In this document: in pieces, positions 1 through 8,276 of the stretch
How the letters are laid out: each line of letters starts with the position of its first letter
Numbering within the stretch: position 1 is the stretch's first letter
NCBI RefSeq assembly: GCF_050920705.1
Contig: NZ_CP154799.1
Span: 620,001-684,000, forward strand
Source of the DNA: Regnicoccus_A sp014224355
GTDB taxonomy: Bacteria; Cyanobacteriota; Cyanobacteriia; PCC-6307; Cyanobiaceae
Reading direction: 5' to 3'
DNA length: 64,000 nucleotides
Program-made: the position numbers and the translations under genes
The notes under the pieces: model-generated
Seen by the model: the letters and a program-made list of their open reading frames with translations, nothing else
Told to the model about the DNA's origin: nothing
Databases searched by the model: none

Positions 1-849
1 TGCAGGATCGATTCCGGGTTTCTCAGCGTCGTGCATGCCGGTTGGTGGGCCAGAACCGCACCACCCAACGCCGGCCCATGCCGGTGGTGGATATCGAGGA
101 GCAGAAGCTGAGCCGGCGGATCCGCGCGCTGGCCCGGCGCCATGTGCGCTGGGGCCGGCGGCTGGTCTACCGCCGGCTGCGGCTCGAGGGCTGGGGCGTC
201 AACCACAAGCGGGTGCAACGGATCTGGCGCCAGGAGGGGCTCCAGCGGCCCCTGCCGCGCCGGCGCAAGCGCTCCCGCCCGGCCGACGGCTCGCGGGAGC
301 TGCTGAGGGCTGAATACCCGCACCATGTGTGGGCGATCGACTTCCAGTTCGACCAGACGATGGATGGACGAAGACTCAAGTTCCTGAATATTGTGGATGA
401 ATACAGTCGTCTGTGCCTGGTGATTCATATCAGCAGACGTTGTAAGGCGATCGATGTGATCGACACTATTGAGGAACTGCTCAGACAGTATCCAGCACCC
501 ACCCATGTGCGCATGGACAATGGCCCTGAGTTCATTGCCCATGCACTGCAGGAATGGTGCACAGGCAGCGGCTCCAGCACGGTGTACATCGCGCCAGGTT
601 CACCCTGGGAGAATCCATTCGTGGAATCATTCAACAGCCGGTTCAGGGATGAATTCCTGAATATCGAGCTGTTCGCTTCAGTGCCGGAAGCCAGGCTGTT
701 GGCAGAGCAGTACAGGATGGAGTACAACACCTACAGACCGCATTCAGCGCTCCAGGGGCGTACGCCCCTGGAGACCCTCCAGCAGTGGAGAGCGGCCTGA
801 CCACCCACCAGCTCTCACGGGAACTGGACCAGCAATGGGGGTCACGTCA
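1..849 (+). mobile_element. IS3-family element ISa, copy 1 (cut by window edge)
   Basis: This is the right part of an IS3-family (IS407-like) element whose left end lies outside the window. Its sequence matches, in reverse, the complete copy at 3804-5039. The right end reads ...gggggtcacgtca and stops at 849, where it joins ISb-type sequence. The inverted complement TGACGTGACCCCC is also the outer end of copy 2, which fixes this boundary. The two copies face each other and bracket an ISb piece carrying an IS21 element. Confidence 0.85.
3..800 (+). CDS. IS3-family transposase OrfB (5' cut by window edge)
   Basis: OrfB supplies the catalytic half of an IS3-type OrfAB transposase, with an HTH_21 region followed by an rve/DDE integrase core. 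The acidic residues are visible in VWAIDFQFD (first Asp), RMDNGPEF (second Asp) and ENPFVESFN (Glu). The frame is open from base 3, and the residues encoded before the first internal start match the full copy at 3853-4659, so the gene is cut by the window edge and not by mutation. From there on the translation appears identical to that copy, suggesting recent duplication. The upstream orfA is outside the window. Confidence 0.9.
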   Translation, partial: QDRFRVSQRRACRLVGQNRTTQRRPMPVVDIEEQKLSRRIRALARRHVRWGRRLVYRRLRLEGWGVNHKRVQRIWRQEGLQRPLPRRRKRSRPADGSRELLRAEYPHHVWAIDFQFDQTMDGRRLKFLNIVDEYSRLCLVIHISRRCKAIDVIDTIEELLRQYPAPTHVRMDNGPEFIAHALQEWCTGSGSSTVYIAPGSPWENPFVESFNSRFRDEFLNIELFASVPEARLLAEQYRMEYNTYRPHSALQGRTPLETLQQWRAA

Positions 850-903
850 ATAGATCGTCGACTCTGAACCCACATACATTCTCTCCTCAGCAAGAATGGC
901 CAC
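850..903 (-). pseudogene. ISb transposase fragment, left of the IS21 insertion
   Basis: These 54 bases match 25920-25973 of the complete ISb element and encode the piece ILAEERMYVGSESTIYR of its OrfB on the minus strand. The fragment joins ISa copy 1 at 849 and ends in GGCCAC (898-903), which is repeated at 3618-3623 on the far side of the IS21 element. It is therefore one half of an ISb piece split by IS21. Confidence 0.85.
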
Positions 904-998
904 TGCACGGCGACGATTAGGTAGGCGGGTCCGCGCAACTACATAGGCGGGTCTCAAGACGCGACAACAGGGCTCCGATCACGGTCTTGAGCGTTGTC

Positions 999-2710
999 AT
1001 GCCCGCCCCTCTGTCGTTGCGGATCAAGGAGCGGTACATGGCCAAGCGCTCAGGCGGGCTCAGCCAGCAGATCGCCGCTGATGCTGTGGGGATCTCCGTG
1101 CGCAGTGCCCAGCGGATTGACCGGGGCGATCACCAACCCCGAGACCATCAGGGCCGCCACTGGCGCACCCGCGCCGACCACTCGCCGATGTCTGGGACAG
1201 CGTCTTGGTGCCGATGCTCCAGAAGGCGCCGCAACTGGATCCGCAGACACTGCTGCTCCACCTGGAGGAGATCCGGCCCGGCCAGGAGTGGTACCGGCGC
1301 AAACGCACCCTGCAGCGGCGCGTGGAGCAGTGGCGGGCGCTGCACGGCCCGGCCCAGGACGTGATGTTCCTGCAGGAGCACCGTGCCGGCGTGCTGGGTA
1401 TCTCCGATTTCACGCTGCTCAAGGGCGCCCCGATCACGATTGGTGGGGAGGTGCTGGAGCACCGGCTGTTCCACTTCCGTCTGCCCTTTTCGGGCTGGTG
1501 CCATGTGGAGGTGATCCACGGCGGCGAGAGCTTTGTGGCGCTCTCCGAGGCGCTCCAGAACGCCCTGGTCGCCTGCGGCGGTGTGCCGGCGGAGCACCGC
1601 ACCGACAGTCTCAGCGCCTGCTATCGCAACCGCGATGGCAGCTACGCCAAGGACTTCACCAGCCGCTACCGCGAGCTATGCGCCCACCTGGGCGTGGTCG
1701 CCACCCGCAACAACCGCGGCGTGGCCCACGAGAACGGCGCCATCGAGGGGTCCCATCGCCACTGGAAGAGGCGGCTGGAGCAGCAGCTGATCAAGCGCGG
1801 CAGCAAGGATTTTGAGACTGAGAGCGAGTACCGGCAGCTGGTGGCCCAGGTCACAGCCAGCCTGAACAACAGGGCGAGTGTGCAGCAGAACCTGGTGATC
1901 GAGCGGCTGCACCTGCGGCCGCTGCCGGTGGTGCGCTTTGCCGATTACGAACCCCTGGTGGTGCGGGTGCGGAGCACCAGCACGATTGAGGTGCGCTCAG
2001 TCACCTACAGCGTCCCCTCACGGCTGATCGGCCACCAGCTGACGGTGCATCTGCGCCATGACCGGCTGGATCTGTTCCTGCGCAGCCAGTTCACCTTGAC
2101 GATCCCGCGGCTGCATCAGCGCAAAGGCCAGAAGAGTGCCCTGCGGCGCATCGACTTCCGCCACGTGATCGACAGTCTGCGCCGCAAACCACGGGCGCTG
2201 CTGCGCGCCCAGCTGCAGGCCGACATCCTCCCCGGCGAGGCCTGGCATCGGCTCTGGCGCCGTCTGCTGGGAGCGTTGGCCCCGGATGAGGCCGCCAAGG
2301 TGATGGTCGATGCCCTCCATGTCGCCGCCAAGGGGGACGACCTGGCCGGGGTGGAGCGCTACCTGCGGCGTCAGCTGCGCAGCGGCGAGCTGACTCTGGC
2401 GGCCCTGCGCGATCACTACGGCCTGCGGCCTCCCAGAGGCCTTGCAGCCCTACCGCAACTCGACATCCCCGAACACCAACTGAGCAGTTATGACGAACTC
2501 CTGGGTGGAACCCCCCAGCCGGCCGGCACTGGAAACGGCCCTGCCATCCCTTCTCAAGCAGTTGAAACTGGCCCAGTTCCGCAGCCAGTGGCAGGCGGCC
2601 GAACACCAGGCCACAGCCGATGGCTGGAGCCCGGCCAGCTACCTCTATGTGCTGGCCGAGCAGGAACACCAGCAGCGCCATCAGGCCCGGCTGCGGCGGC
2701 TGTTGCATGA
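999..2710 (+). pseudogene. istA: IS21 transposase IstA, frameshifted
   Basis: IstA is the DDE transposase of IS21 elements and works with the IstB ATPase. The N-terminal part, LSLRIKERYMAKRSGGLSQQ, is in the frame starting at 999 and includes a helix-turn-helix. After ...HWRTRAD, at about 1178, the homologous sequence (PLADVWDSVLVPMLQKAPQL) continues one frame over, as if one C is missing. The rest is typical, including RTDSLSACYRN, NNRGVAHENGAIEGSH and a DDE-type core. The frame also runs about 220 bases past the istB start, adding a low-complexity tail after YDELLGG that is probably not original. The frameshift may be real or a sequence error. Confidence 0.85.
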
Positions 2711-3284
2711 GGCCCACCTGCCGGTGCCCAAGACCCTGGCCGACTACGACTGGGCGGCACTCCCCGATCTCGATCGCCACCAGATCGAGCAGCTCGCCCA
2801 TGACACCGGCTGGGTGGACCGGGCCGAGAACCTGCTTCTCTTTGGCCCCAGCGGTGTGGGCAAAACCCACCTGGCGGCCGGGATCTGCCGCAGCCTGATC
2901 GCCCTGGACCGCCCGGCACGCTTCTTCTCCGCCACCACGTTGGTGCAGGAGCTGCAACGCGCCAAGGCCGACTACGCCCTGGCCAAGGCCCTCACCAAGC
3001 TGGACCGCTACGCCCTGCTGGTGATCGACGACATCGGCTACGTGCGCAAGGACGAGGCCGAGACCTCCGTGCTCTTTGAGCTGGTGATGCACCGCTACGA
3101 GCGCCGGTCATTGCTGGTGACCAGCAACCAGCCGTTCAGTGAGTGGGAGAACGTCTTCTCGACCAGCGCCATGACGGTGGCAGCGGTGGACCGGCTGGTG
3201 GATCACAGCACGATCATCCAGATCAATGGAGAGAGCTACCGCCGCAAGCGGGCAAGACGCACAGACCGACCTGTGGCTGGCTGA
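2490..3284 (+). CDS. istB: IS21 helper ATPase IstB
   Basis: IstB is the AAA+ ATP-binding helper that directs IS21 transposition. The 264-residue protein has the IstB N-terminal region (LLKQLKLAQFRSQWQ), Walker A GPSGVGKT at residues 119-126, Walker B LLVIDDIG at about 176-183, and a sensor-like VTSNQPFSEW motif. Length and motif order are normal for the family. The start ATG lies inside the 3' part of istA, the usual overlapping arrangement. Unlike its partner the frame is intact. Confidence 0.95.
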   Translation: MTNSWVEPPSRPALETALPSLLKQLKLAQFRSQWQAAEHQATADGWSPASYLYVLAEQEHQQRHQARLRRLLHEAHLPVPKTLADYDWAALPDLDRHQIEQLAHDTGWVDRAENLLLFGPSGVGKTHLAAGICRSLIALDRPARFFSATTLVQELQRAKADYALAKALTKLDRYALLVIDDIGYVRKDEAETSVLFELVMHRYERRSLLVTSNQPFSEWENVFSTSAMTVAAVDRLVDHSTIIQINGESYRRKRARRTDRPVAG

Positions 3285-3530
3285 CTGGGCGTCCGGACCA
3301 GGCGTCAATTACCCGCCAACTGCCTCCACACCCCTGGCGCGAGCTGCCGGTGACGAGCTCCGCGCTGCCGGCGGACTGTGGGGTCCACCGGCTCGTGCGC
3401 TCCGTAGCAGCAATCGGGCAGAGGCTGAGCAGGGGCACCGGCCAACCGGATTGACGCCGCCGGATGCCGATCAAGGAACCCCAGCCGTGCTCCGTCTTCT
3501 CGACTGAGGGTGGCTCAGTTTTCATGTCGC

Positions 3531-3556
3531 CTCCCCCCTGCCATGGCAGGGGGGAG
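3531..3556. repeat. Perfect 26-bp palindrome in the IS21 right flank
   Basis: The stretch from CTCCCCCC at 3531 to GGGGGGAG at 3556 is fully self-complementary around the centre TGCCATGGCA. It lies in the 333 non-coding bases between istB and the right end of the IS21 element. It could fold as a strong hairpin and stop transcription leaving istB, though no T-run follows it. Otherwise I see no gene in 3285-3617. Confidence 0.7.
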
Positions 3557-3617
3557 AAGGCGGGAAGAACCCGCCAACGTAATTGCACAAAGCCGCCTAC
3601 GTAGTTGACATCTGGCA

Positions 3618-3803
3618 GGCCACGATCTGAGCAGGCGTAAGATCGGCAAAGCGCGGATCATTGACGGAGTCAATCACCCGCTGCCTCTCTTTTGTCGTGA
3701 ATCTGTGAGCCACCTCACGTGGGGCACCCTTGCGGCGATCCACACTGAATCCCTGACCGCTGATATCAAGCCCCCAGCGCCGCAGTGTGCGTGAACAGAT
3801 GCC
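3618..3803 (-). pseudogene. ISb transposase fragment, right of the IS21 insertion
   Basis: This segment encodes, on the minus strand, the N-terminal HTH part of the ISb OrfB (GICSRTLRRWGLDISGQG through LTPAQIVA). It continues directly from 850-903 once the IS21 element and one GGCCAC repeat are removed. It ends at 3803 where ISa copy 2 begins. Compared with the full ISb, everything 5' of the HTH is missing. Confidence 0.88.
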
Positions 3804-3852
3804 TGACGTGACCCCCATTGCTGGTCCAGTTCCCGTGAGAGCTGGTGGGTGG

Positions 3853-4659
3853 TCAGGCCGCTCTCCACTGCTGGAGGGTCTCCAGGGGCGTACGCCCCTG
3901 GAGCGCTGAATGCGGTCTGTAGGTGTTGTACTCCATCCTGTACTGCTCTGCCAACAGCCTGGCTTCCGGCACTGAAGCGAACAGCTCGATATTCAGGAAT
4001 TCATCCCTGAACCGGCTGTTGAATGATTCCACGAATGGATTCTCCCAGGGTGAACCTGGCGCGATGTACACCGTGCTGGAGCCGCTGCCTGTGCACCATT
4101 CCTGCAGTGCATGGGCAATGAACTCAGGGCCATTGTCCATGCGCACATGGGTGGGTGCTGGATACTGTCTGAGCAGTTCCTCAATAGTGTCGATCACATC
4201 GATCGCCTTACAACGTCTGCTGATATGAATCACCAGGCACAGACGACTGTATTCATCCACAATATTCAGGAACTTGAGTCTTCGTCCATCCATCGTCTGG
4301 TCGAACTGGAAGTCGATCGCCCACACATGGTGCGGGTATTCAGCCCTCAGCAGCTCCCGCGAGCCGTCGGCCGGGCGGGAGCGCTTGCGCCGGCGCGGCA
4401 GGGGCCGCTGGAGCCCCTCCTGGCGCCAGATCCGTTGCACCCGCTTGTGGTTGACGCCCCAGCCCTCGAGCCGCAGCCGGCGGTAGACCAGCCGCCGGCC
4501 CCAGCGCACATGGCGCCGGGCCAGCGCGCGGATCCGCCGGCTCAGCTTCTGCTCCTCGATATCCACCACCGGCATGGGCCGGCGTTGGGTGGTGCGGTTC
4601 TGGCCCACCAACCGGCATGCACGACGCTGAGAAACCCGGAATCGATCCTGCAGGACCAC
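3853..4659 (-). CDS. IS3-family transposase OrfB
   Basis: This is the 268-residue catalytic subunit of ISa. It has an N-terminal HTH_21 region rich in Arg, then an rve core with the DDE residues in VWAIDFQFD, RMDNGPEF and NPFVESFN, and the usual YNTYRPHSALQGRTP close. It starts with GTG at 4659 but more probably is made as an OrfAB fusion by frameshifting near the end of orfA, where the two frames meet about 26 bases apart. The translation matches the edge copy at 3-800. Confidence 0.93.
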   Translation of the reverse strand: MVLQDRFRVSQRRACRLVGQNRTTQRRPMPVVDIEEQKLSRRIRALARRHVRWGRRLVYRRLRLEGWGVNHKRVQRIWRQEGLQRPLPRRRKRSRPADGSRELLRAEYPHHVWAIDFQFDQTMDGRRLKFLNIVDEYSRLCLVIHISRRCKAIDVIDTIEELLRQYPAPTHVRMDNGPEFIAHALQEWCTGSGSSTVYIAPGSPWENPFVESFNSRFRDEFLNIELFASVPEARLLAEQYRMEYNTYRPHSALQGRTPLETLQQWRAA

Positions 4660-4685
4660 GACGGCTCTGCGACGACGTTCCGGGC

Positions 4686-4964
4686 TCAGAAGTTTCCCTC
4701 GGCCAACTCCTTGAGCATCGCTTTGTCCAGCTCGGCATCAGCGAGCAATCGCTTGAGCCGGCTGTTCTCCTGCTCGAGTTCCTTGAGCCGTTTGGCCTCG
4801 GTGGCTTTCATGCCGCCGTAGAGCTGCTGCCAGCGGTGGTAGGTGGGAGCCGATACCTCCAGGGTCCTGCAGGCGTCGGCAACCGTCTGGCCCTGGTTGA
4901 GGAGCTGCTCAGCGGTGCGCAGCTTGCGGATGATTTGCTCGGGAGTGTGGCGTTTGCGTTTCAT
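4686..4964 (-). CDS. IS3-family transposase OrfA
   Basis: OrfA is the DNA-binding part of ISa. The HTH_Tnp_1 domain is clear (KRKRHTPEQIIRKLRTAEQL then VADACRTLEVSAPTYHRW), followed by a leucine-zipper-like coiled coil (LKELEQENSRLKRLLAD) typical of IS407-group OrfA. I place the start at the ATG at 4964; an in-frame TTG lies 18 bases upstream. The frame ends ELAEGNF, next to an AAAC-rich spot that could serve programmed frameshifting into orfB. Confidence 0.9.
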   Translation of the reverse strand: MKRKRHTPEQIIRKLRTAEQLLNQGQTVADACRTLEVSAPTYHRWQQLYGGMKATEAKRLKELEQENSRLKRLLADAELDKAMLKELAEGNF

Positions 4965-5039
4965 GGGGCTTCTCCTGGCCAAGTCTGGCCGGTAGGGAAG
5001 CTCTCATAAGGACTGGTTCAGTTTCCGGGGTCCACGTCA

Positions 5040-5474
5040 CTGCACTCGGACAATGGCGCCCCCATGCGCTCATTCACCTTGGCGGCCAAGCTGGCGGAGC
5101 TGGGCGTCTCTCTCTCGTTCTCGAGGCCACGTGTGAGCAACGACAACGCCTATGCCGAATCGTGGTTTCGCACGATGAAATACCACCAGAGTTATCCGCT
5201 ACGGCGCTTCCGGGAACTGCTCTCGGTAAAAGCCTGGGTGGATGGCTTTGTCGGCTGGTACAACGCTGAGCACCGGCATAGCGGCATCAAGTATGTGACG
5301 CCCAATCAGCGGCACTACGGCCAGGCCGTTGGGATCTGTGCCATCCGTAAGCAGACCTACGAAGAAGCTTGGCAGAAGAATCCGCAGCGCTGGAGTCGTC
5401 ACATCCGTGACTGGAGCCAGCCACAGGTTGTGAGCATCAACCATCCCCGACCGCAGACACCTGTCGCGGCTTGA
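5040..5474 (+). pseudogene. ISb transposase, C-terminal fragment
   Basis: The fragment begins in frame at LHSDNGAP, the second Asp motif of the DDE core, and keeps the Glu motif (NAYAESWF) and the C-terminal part ending PRPQTPVAA. The first catalytic Asp and the HTH are gone, cut off by ISa copy 2 at 5039. It differs from the full copy by one visible substitution, Lys for Gln in CAIR(K/Q)QTYEEAW. It cannot make a working transposase. Confidence 0.9.
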
Positions 5475-5687
5475 CCCTCAACAATCCAGGCCCCCGTGGC
5501 TGTCCGATGGCGCCCCTCGGTGGGCGCGATCGGCAACAGCCGCGATCAGGGGCCGGCAGCTCCATCCTCAACCACAGTCCCGTATCGAGATGATGACAAC
5601 GATCGAGCCTCGAGGCCCTGATCCTTAACCCGCAGTAAGCTCAATCACGGTGCTCAGCTCAGCACCCAGAGCAGACAACTTTCCTGA
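5040..5687 (+). mobile_element. ISb 3' fragment with its terminal repeat
   Basis: This stretch is the reverse complement of 24974-25620 of the full ISb. It contains the 3' third of OrfB, then about 210 non-coding bases, then the outer repeat ...gagcagacaactttcctga ending at 5687. The match continues about nine more bases (taggtcccg) into the flank at both loci, so the exact end is uncertain. The ISb sequence between the pieces at 850 and 5040 (about 300 bp) is missing. Confidence 0.88.
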
Positions 5688-6255
5688 TAGGTCCCGGGCC
5701 CATCTGCTGGCCTTGCTGGAGCTCAGCTCCGCTTCCTATCGCCGCCAGGTGCTGACTGCGCTCAAGGACACTTCGGATCTCGTCTTTCTCAGCCAGTTGG
5801 CGCGGGTGCGGTGCACCCCTGAAGCGGAGGTCGAGCTTCTCGCCCACTATCTGAACGTCAACATCTCAGCCGGCGCAAGGGTGCTTCTGTTCGGGCATCC
5901 CACCCAGACCGCTTCTCACCTGACAGGGCTGGTGAATGGGTTGCAGCGCCGGCTGGGCCTGGGGAGGAGCCTCCAGCTCGCCCCGATGCTCCCCAAGGAG
6001 TCTGGGCAGCCTCGGCTGGCGGTGGAGCAGATCATTCAAATTCTTGTTACGGCGCCTGGGGTGCCACAGTCCACGGTGCACGTCTTTCAGTCGGCCATCC
6101 TCCCGCTTCGCATCCTGTTCCCCACCGTTCCGGTTCGCTTTGGCTACGGGGCTGATCGGATCCGGACCCACTTCTTCCCTCAGGCGGCGGAGCGCCAGCT
6201 GCTTTTTGAGGCTTCCATGGCGTCATGCCTGTGCCTTGCCCCTGTTCCGGTTTGA
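5688..6255 (+). pseudogene. 3' part of an unidentified gene, 5' end removed by ISb
   Basis: An open frame runs from the ISb border to a stop at 6255. About 180 residues look like genuine protein (for example LVFLSQLARVRCTPEAEV and RILFPTVPVRFGYGADRI), with alternating hydrophobic and polar stretches and no low-complexity bias. I do not recognise the family. It sits beside the glycan cluster and may be the remainder of a polysaccharide gene. The annotated-looking start at 5650 is inside ISb sequence, so the native start is lost. The last residues (CLCLAPVPV) may also be non-native. Confidence 0.55.
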
Positions 6256-6317
6256 TTCGGGAGCCCTCTCTGGTTCATCCCATGCTCGGAGGCGTGAGGC
6301 CATCACAGGGATGTGGC

Positions 6318-7208
6318 TCAGTGGTCAGGCATCTCCTTATCCCACCGTTGCTTGTGCTTCCCCAGGTCTGGCGTCTCCGGATCCTGCACCAGAAGCTCAG
6401 CGACCCAGTCCGTGTCGAGCGGTGGTGATCCACGCCAGTGGCTAGCCATCCACCAGGCGAACACCGGCATCGGTGCCAGCCGCATCGGCAGGCGGCTGAG
6501 CAGGCTGAGTAGAGCGGCTGAAGGGCTCACGCTGCTCTCCTTCACCTGGCGGTGGTAGAAGCTGAGCTCCCGGCGGAAGTAATCCCAGCCTCGTCGACGC
6601 AGGCGATGTTGCCGGTTCACCCGTGCCGCCACGTTGTACAGGGGCAGGTTGATCAGGCGGTGGCCGCGAGCGGCCATCCGCAGCCACAGGTCCCAGTCTT
6701 CGAAGCCGGGGCAGTTGCGGTAGCCGCCTGATTCCAGCATGGCCTGCCTGCGCATCCCCACTGTCTGGTGGTTCATCGGGTTTCGCCAGGACAACCACTG
6801 CTTGGTTTCTGCAGGATCTGTGGGAGTGCGGCGAGAACTGAATCGGCCGCTGGTCTCGTCCACCTCAATCAGCTGGCACCCAACCACACCTGCGCCTGGA
6901 TCGGTCTCCAGAGCGGCCACCACAGCAGCAGTATGACCTCTGCTGTAGAGATCGTCGCTGTCGATCCTCAGGATCAAGGCGCCGCGGCACAGTGGAGCCA
7001 CCTTCTGAAGCAGTGCGCCGATCCCGGCTGGTTGCGGTTGCTCCAATAGCCGGATCGGCAGACTGGTGTTGCCGATCACCTGATGGAGGGAACTGGGCAG
7101 GGGACCGTCGCCCGCAATCAACAGTTCATCGGCCCAGAGGGATTGCCGCTCTAGTGAGGCCAGTGCTGTCAGCAGAAACTCAGGCCGCTCTGAGGGCGCC
7201 AGGGGCAT
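6318..7208 (-). CDS. Family 2 glycosyltransferase
   Basis: This is a GT-A fold glycosyltransferase that probably adds a sugar to a surface polysaccharide or lipid. It opens MPLAPSERPEFLLTALASL, carries the nucleotide-sugar/metal motif LRIDSDD at about residue 80, and the acceptor-side motif FEDWDLWLRMA at about residue 170. The first strand normally begins a few residues before such a start (ISWL precedes the ATG in frame), but a TGA lies 18 codons upstream of the ATG with no other start between, so the N-terminus is slightly short. The 255 bases to the divergent gene at 7464 probably hold both promoters. The donor and acceptor cannot be told from sequence. Confidence 0.85.
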   Translation of the reverse strand: MPLAPSERPEFLLTALASLERQSLWADELLIAGDGPLPSSLHQVIGNTSLPIRLLEQPQPAGIGALLQKVAPLCRGALILRIDSDDLYSRGHTAAVVAALETDPGAGVVGCQLIEVDETSGRFSSRRTPTDPAETKQWLSWRNPMNHQTVGMRRQAMLESGGYRNCPGFEDWDLWLRMAARGHRLINLPLYNVAARVNRQHRLRRRGWDYFRRELSFYHRQVKESSVSPSAALLSLLSRLPMRLAPMPVFAWWMASHWRGSPPLDTDWVAELLVQDPETPDLGKHKQRWDKEMPDH

Positions 7209-7463
7209 GAGCCAGCTGATACTTTTGGTAGATGAGCGAACGATGGGGTTCTTGCGAAATCAGTGACACGAACAGGATTTTATGCATCTCCTGTGCCTCC
7301 AAGGGCGATGTGATCAAGAAGTCCTTCCCCAACTGCTGCCTCCAAAGCAGAGACGGCACCTTTGACAGGCCCAACACCCCTATGGAGTTGCATCAGCAGA
7401 GCCCTGACCCGTCCCTGCCTCAAGCTGGATCCCTTGCGCCTGAGCGCAGCATAGTGGATTGTC

Positions 7464-8276
7464 GTGGATAAACTTGATCCTGACAACCGCTTACGCCTGC
7501 TGCTGATCTTCGTGGCGTACCACCCCAGCGAGGAGGAGGTTGAGCATCTGGCCGCCTGCCTGGCCAGTCTCCCCATCCATATCGGTTACGCCGTTGTCGC
7601 CAATGACTATCTTGACAGGGAGCCGGTGGATCGCTTGGCGCCTGCCGCGAAGCTGTTCCTGCCCATGGAGAGCAACCTCGGCTATGGACGAGCGGTGAAC
7701 AGGGCAGTACGTGAGTGGCGGCGCCGCTTCCGCTTGCCGGCGTGGATCAGTGCCCTCAACACCGATCTCAGCTGGGCGCCCGGCAGTTTCGAGGACCTGC
7801 TGAGTTGGCTGGAGTTGCAGGATCAAGTGACACTGGCTGTGCCGAGGATCGTAGATCCGTCGGGGCAGCCGCAGCAGTTGTGCAAGCTCGACCCCACGCT
7901 GCTGGGCCTGCTCAGCCGGCGTTTCCTGCCGGACGCGCTCAAGCCGGCCTGGTTGCGTCGTTACGACAGCCGCTATGTGATGGCGGATCGGGACCTCGAC
8001 ACGGTTTTCGAGGTGCCTTACCTGAGTGGTTGTTGCATGTTGATCCGGACATGTTCCTTCCTTGCGGTGGGCGGCTTCGATGAGCGCTACTTTCTCTATC
8101 TCGAAGATGCCGACCTCACCCGCCGGCTGCGCACCCTCGGGCCCACGGTGCATCTTCCTTTGGCCTCGATAGTCCACGCCTGGGGACGCGGCAACCACCG
8201 CAGCTGGCGCCTGACCCTTGTGAATCTCCACAGTGCCTGGATCTACTTCAGTACCTGGGGACTCAGGTTCTGCTGA
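7464..8276 (+). CDS. Family 2 glycosyltransferase, rhamnosyltransferase-like
   Basis: This 270-residue protein resembles WcaA/WbbL-type family 2 transferases that build O-antigen-like chains. It has LLLIFVAYHPSEEEVEHL at the N-terminus, the ESNLGYGRAVNRAV segment typical of rhamnosyltransferases, LNTDL in the donor site, and GGFDERYFLYLEDADLTRRL near the C-terminus. The start is a GTG at 7464. Its 3' end overlaps the convergent gene at 8263 by 14 bases. The specific sugar is an inference from motif style only. Confidence 0.85.
   Translation: MDKLDPDNRLRLLLIFVAYHPSEEEVEHLAACLASLPIHIGYAVVANDYLDREPVDRLAPAAKLFLPMESNLGYGRAVNRAVREWRRRFRLPAWISALNTDLSWAPGSFEDLLSWLELQDQVTLAVPRIVDPSGQPQQLCKLDPTLLGLLSRRFLPDALKPAWLRRYDSRYVMADRDLDTVFEVPYLSGCCMLIRTCSFLAVGGFDERYFLYLEDADLTRRLRTLGPTVHLPLASIVHAWGRGNHRSWRLTLVNLHSAWIYFSTWGLRFC

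Larger units (their letters stand above)
904..3617 (+). mobile_element. IS21-family element with 6-bp target duplication
   Basis: The element carries istA and istB in the usual order. It begins TGCACGGCGACGATTAGG at 904 and ends ...TAGTTGACATCTGGCA at 3617, giving TG...CA termini. The two ends form an imperfect inverted repeat sharing taggcgg and gcaa(c/t)tac blocks, and the left end repeats taggcgggt. The direct repeat GGCCAC (898-903 and 3618-3623) is a 6-bp target duplication, and removing the element rejoins a continuous ISb reading frame. The istA frame is interrupted, so the copy may not be autonomous. Confidence 0.9.
3804..5039 (-). mobile_element. IS3-family element ISa, copy 2 (complete, 1236 bp)
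   Basis: A complete element with terminal inverted repeats TGACGTGACCCCC (from 3804) and the complement of TGACGTGGACCCC (ending at 5039). It carries orfA and orfB on the minus strand in IS407-like order. Both flanks are ISb sequence but from different, oppositely oriented parts (3618-3803 on minus, 5040-5687 on plus), and there is no target duplication. Its present position therefore reflects rearrangement after insertion. Confidence 0.9.

Noticed and set aside
1..5039. ISa pair as a composite transposon
   Set aside because: The inverted copies share no outer target duplication visible in the window, and the DNA between them carries only other IS sequences.
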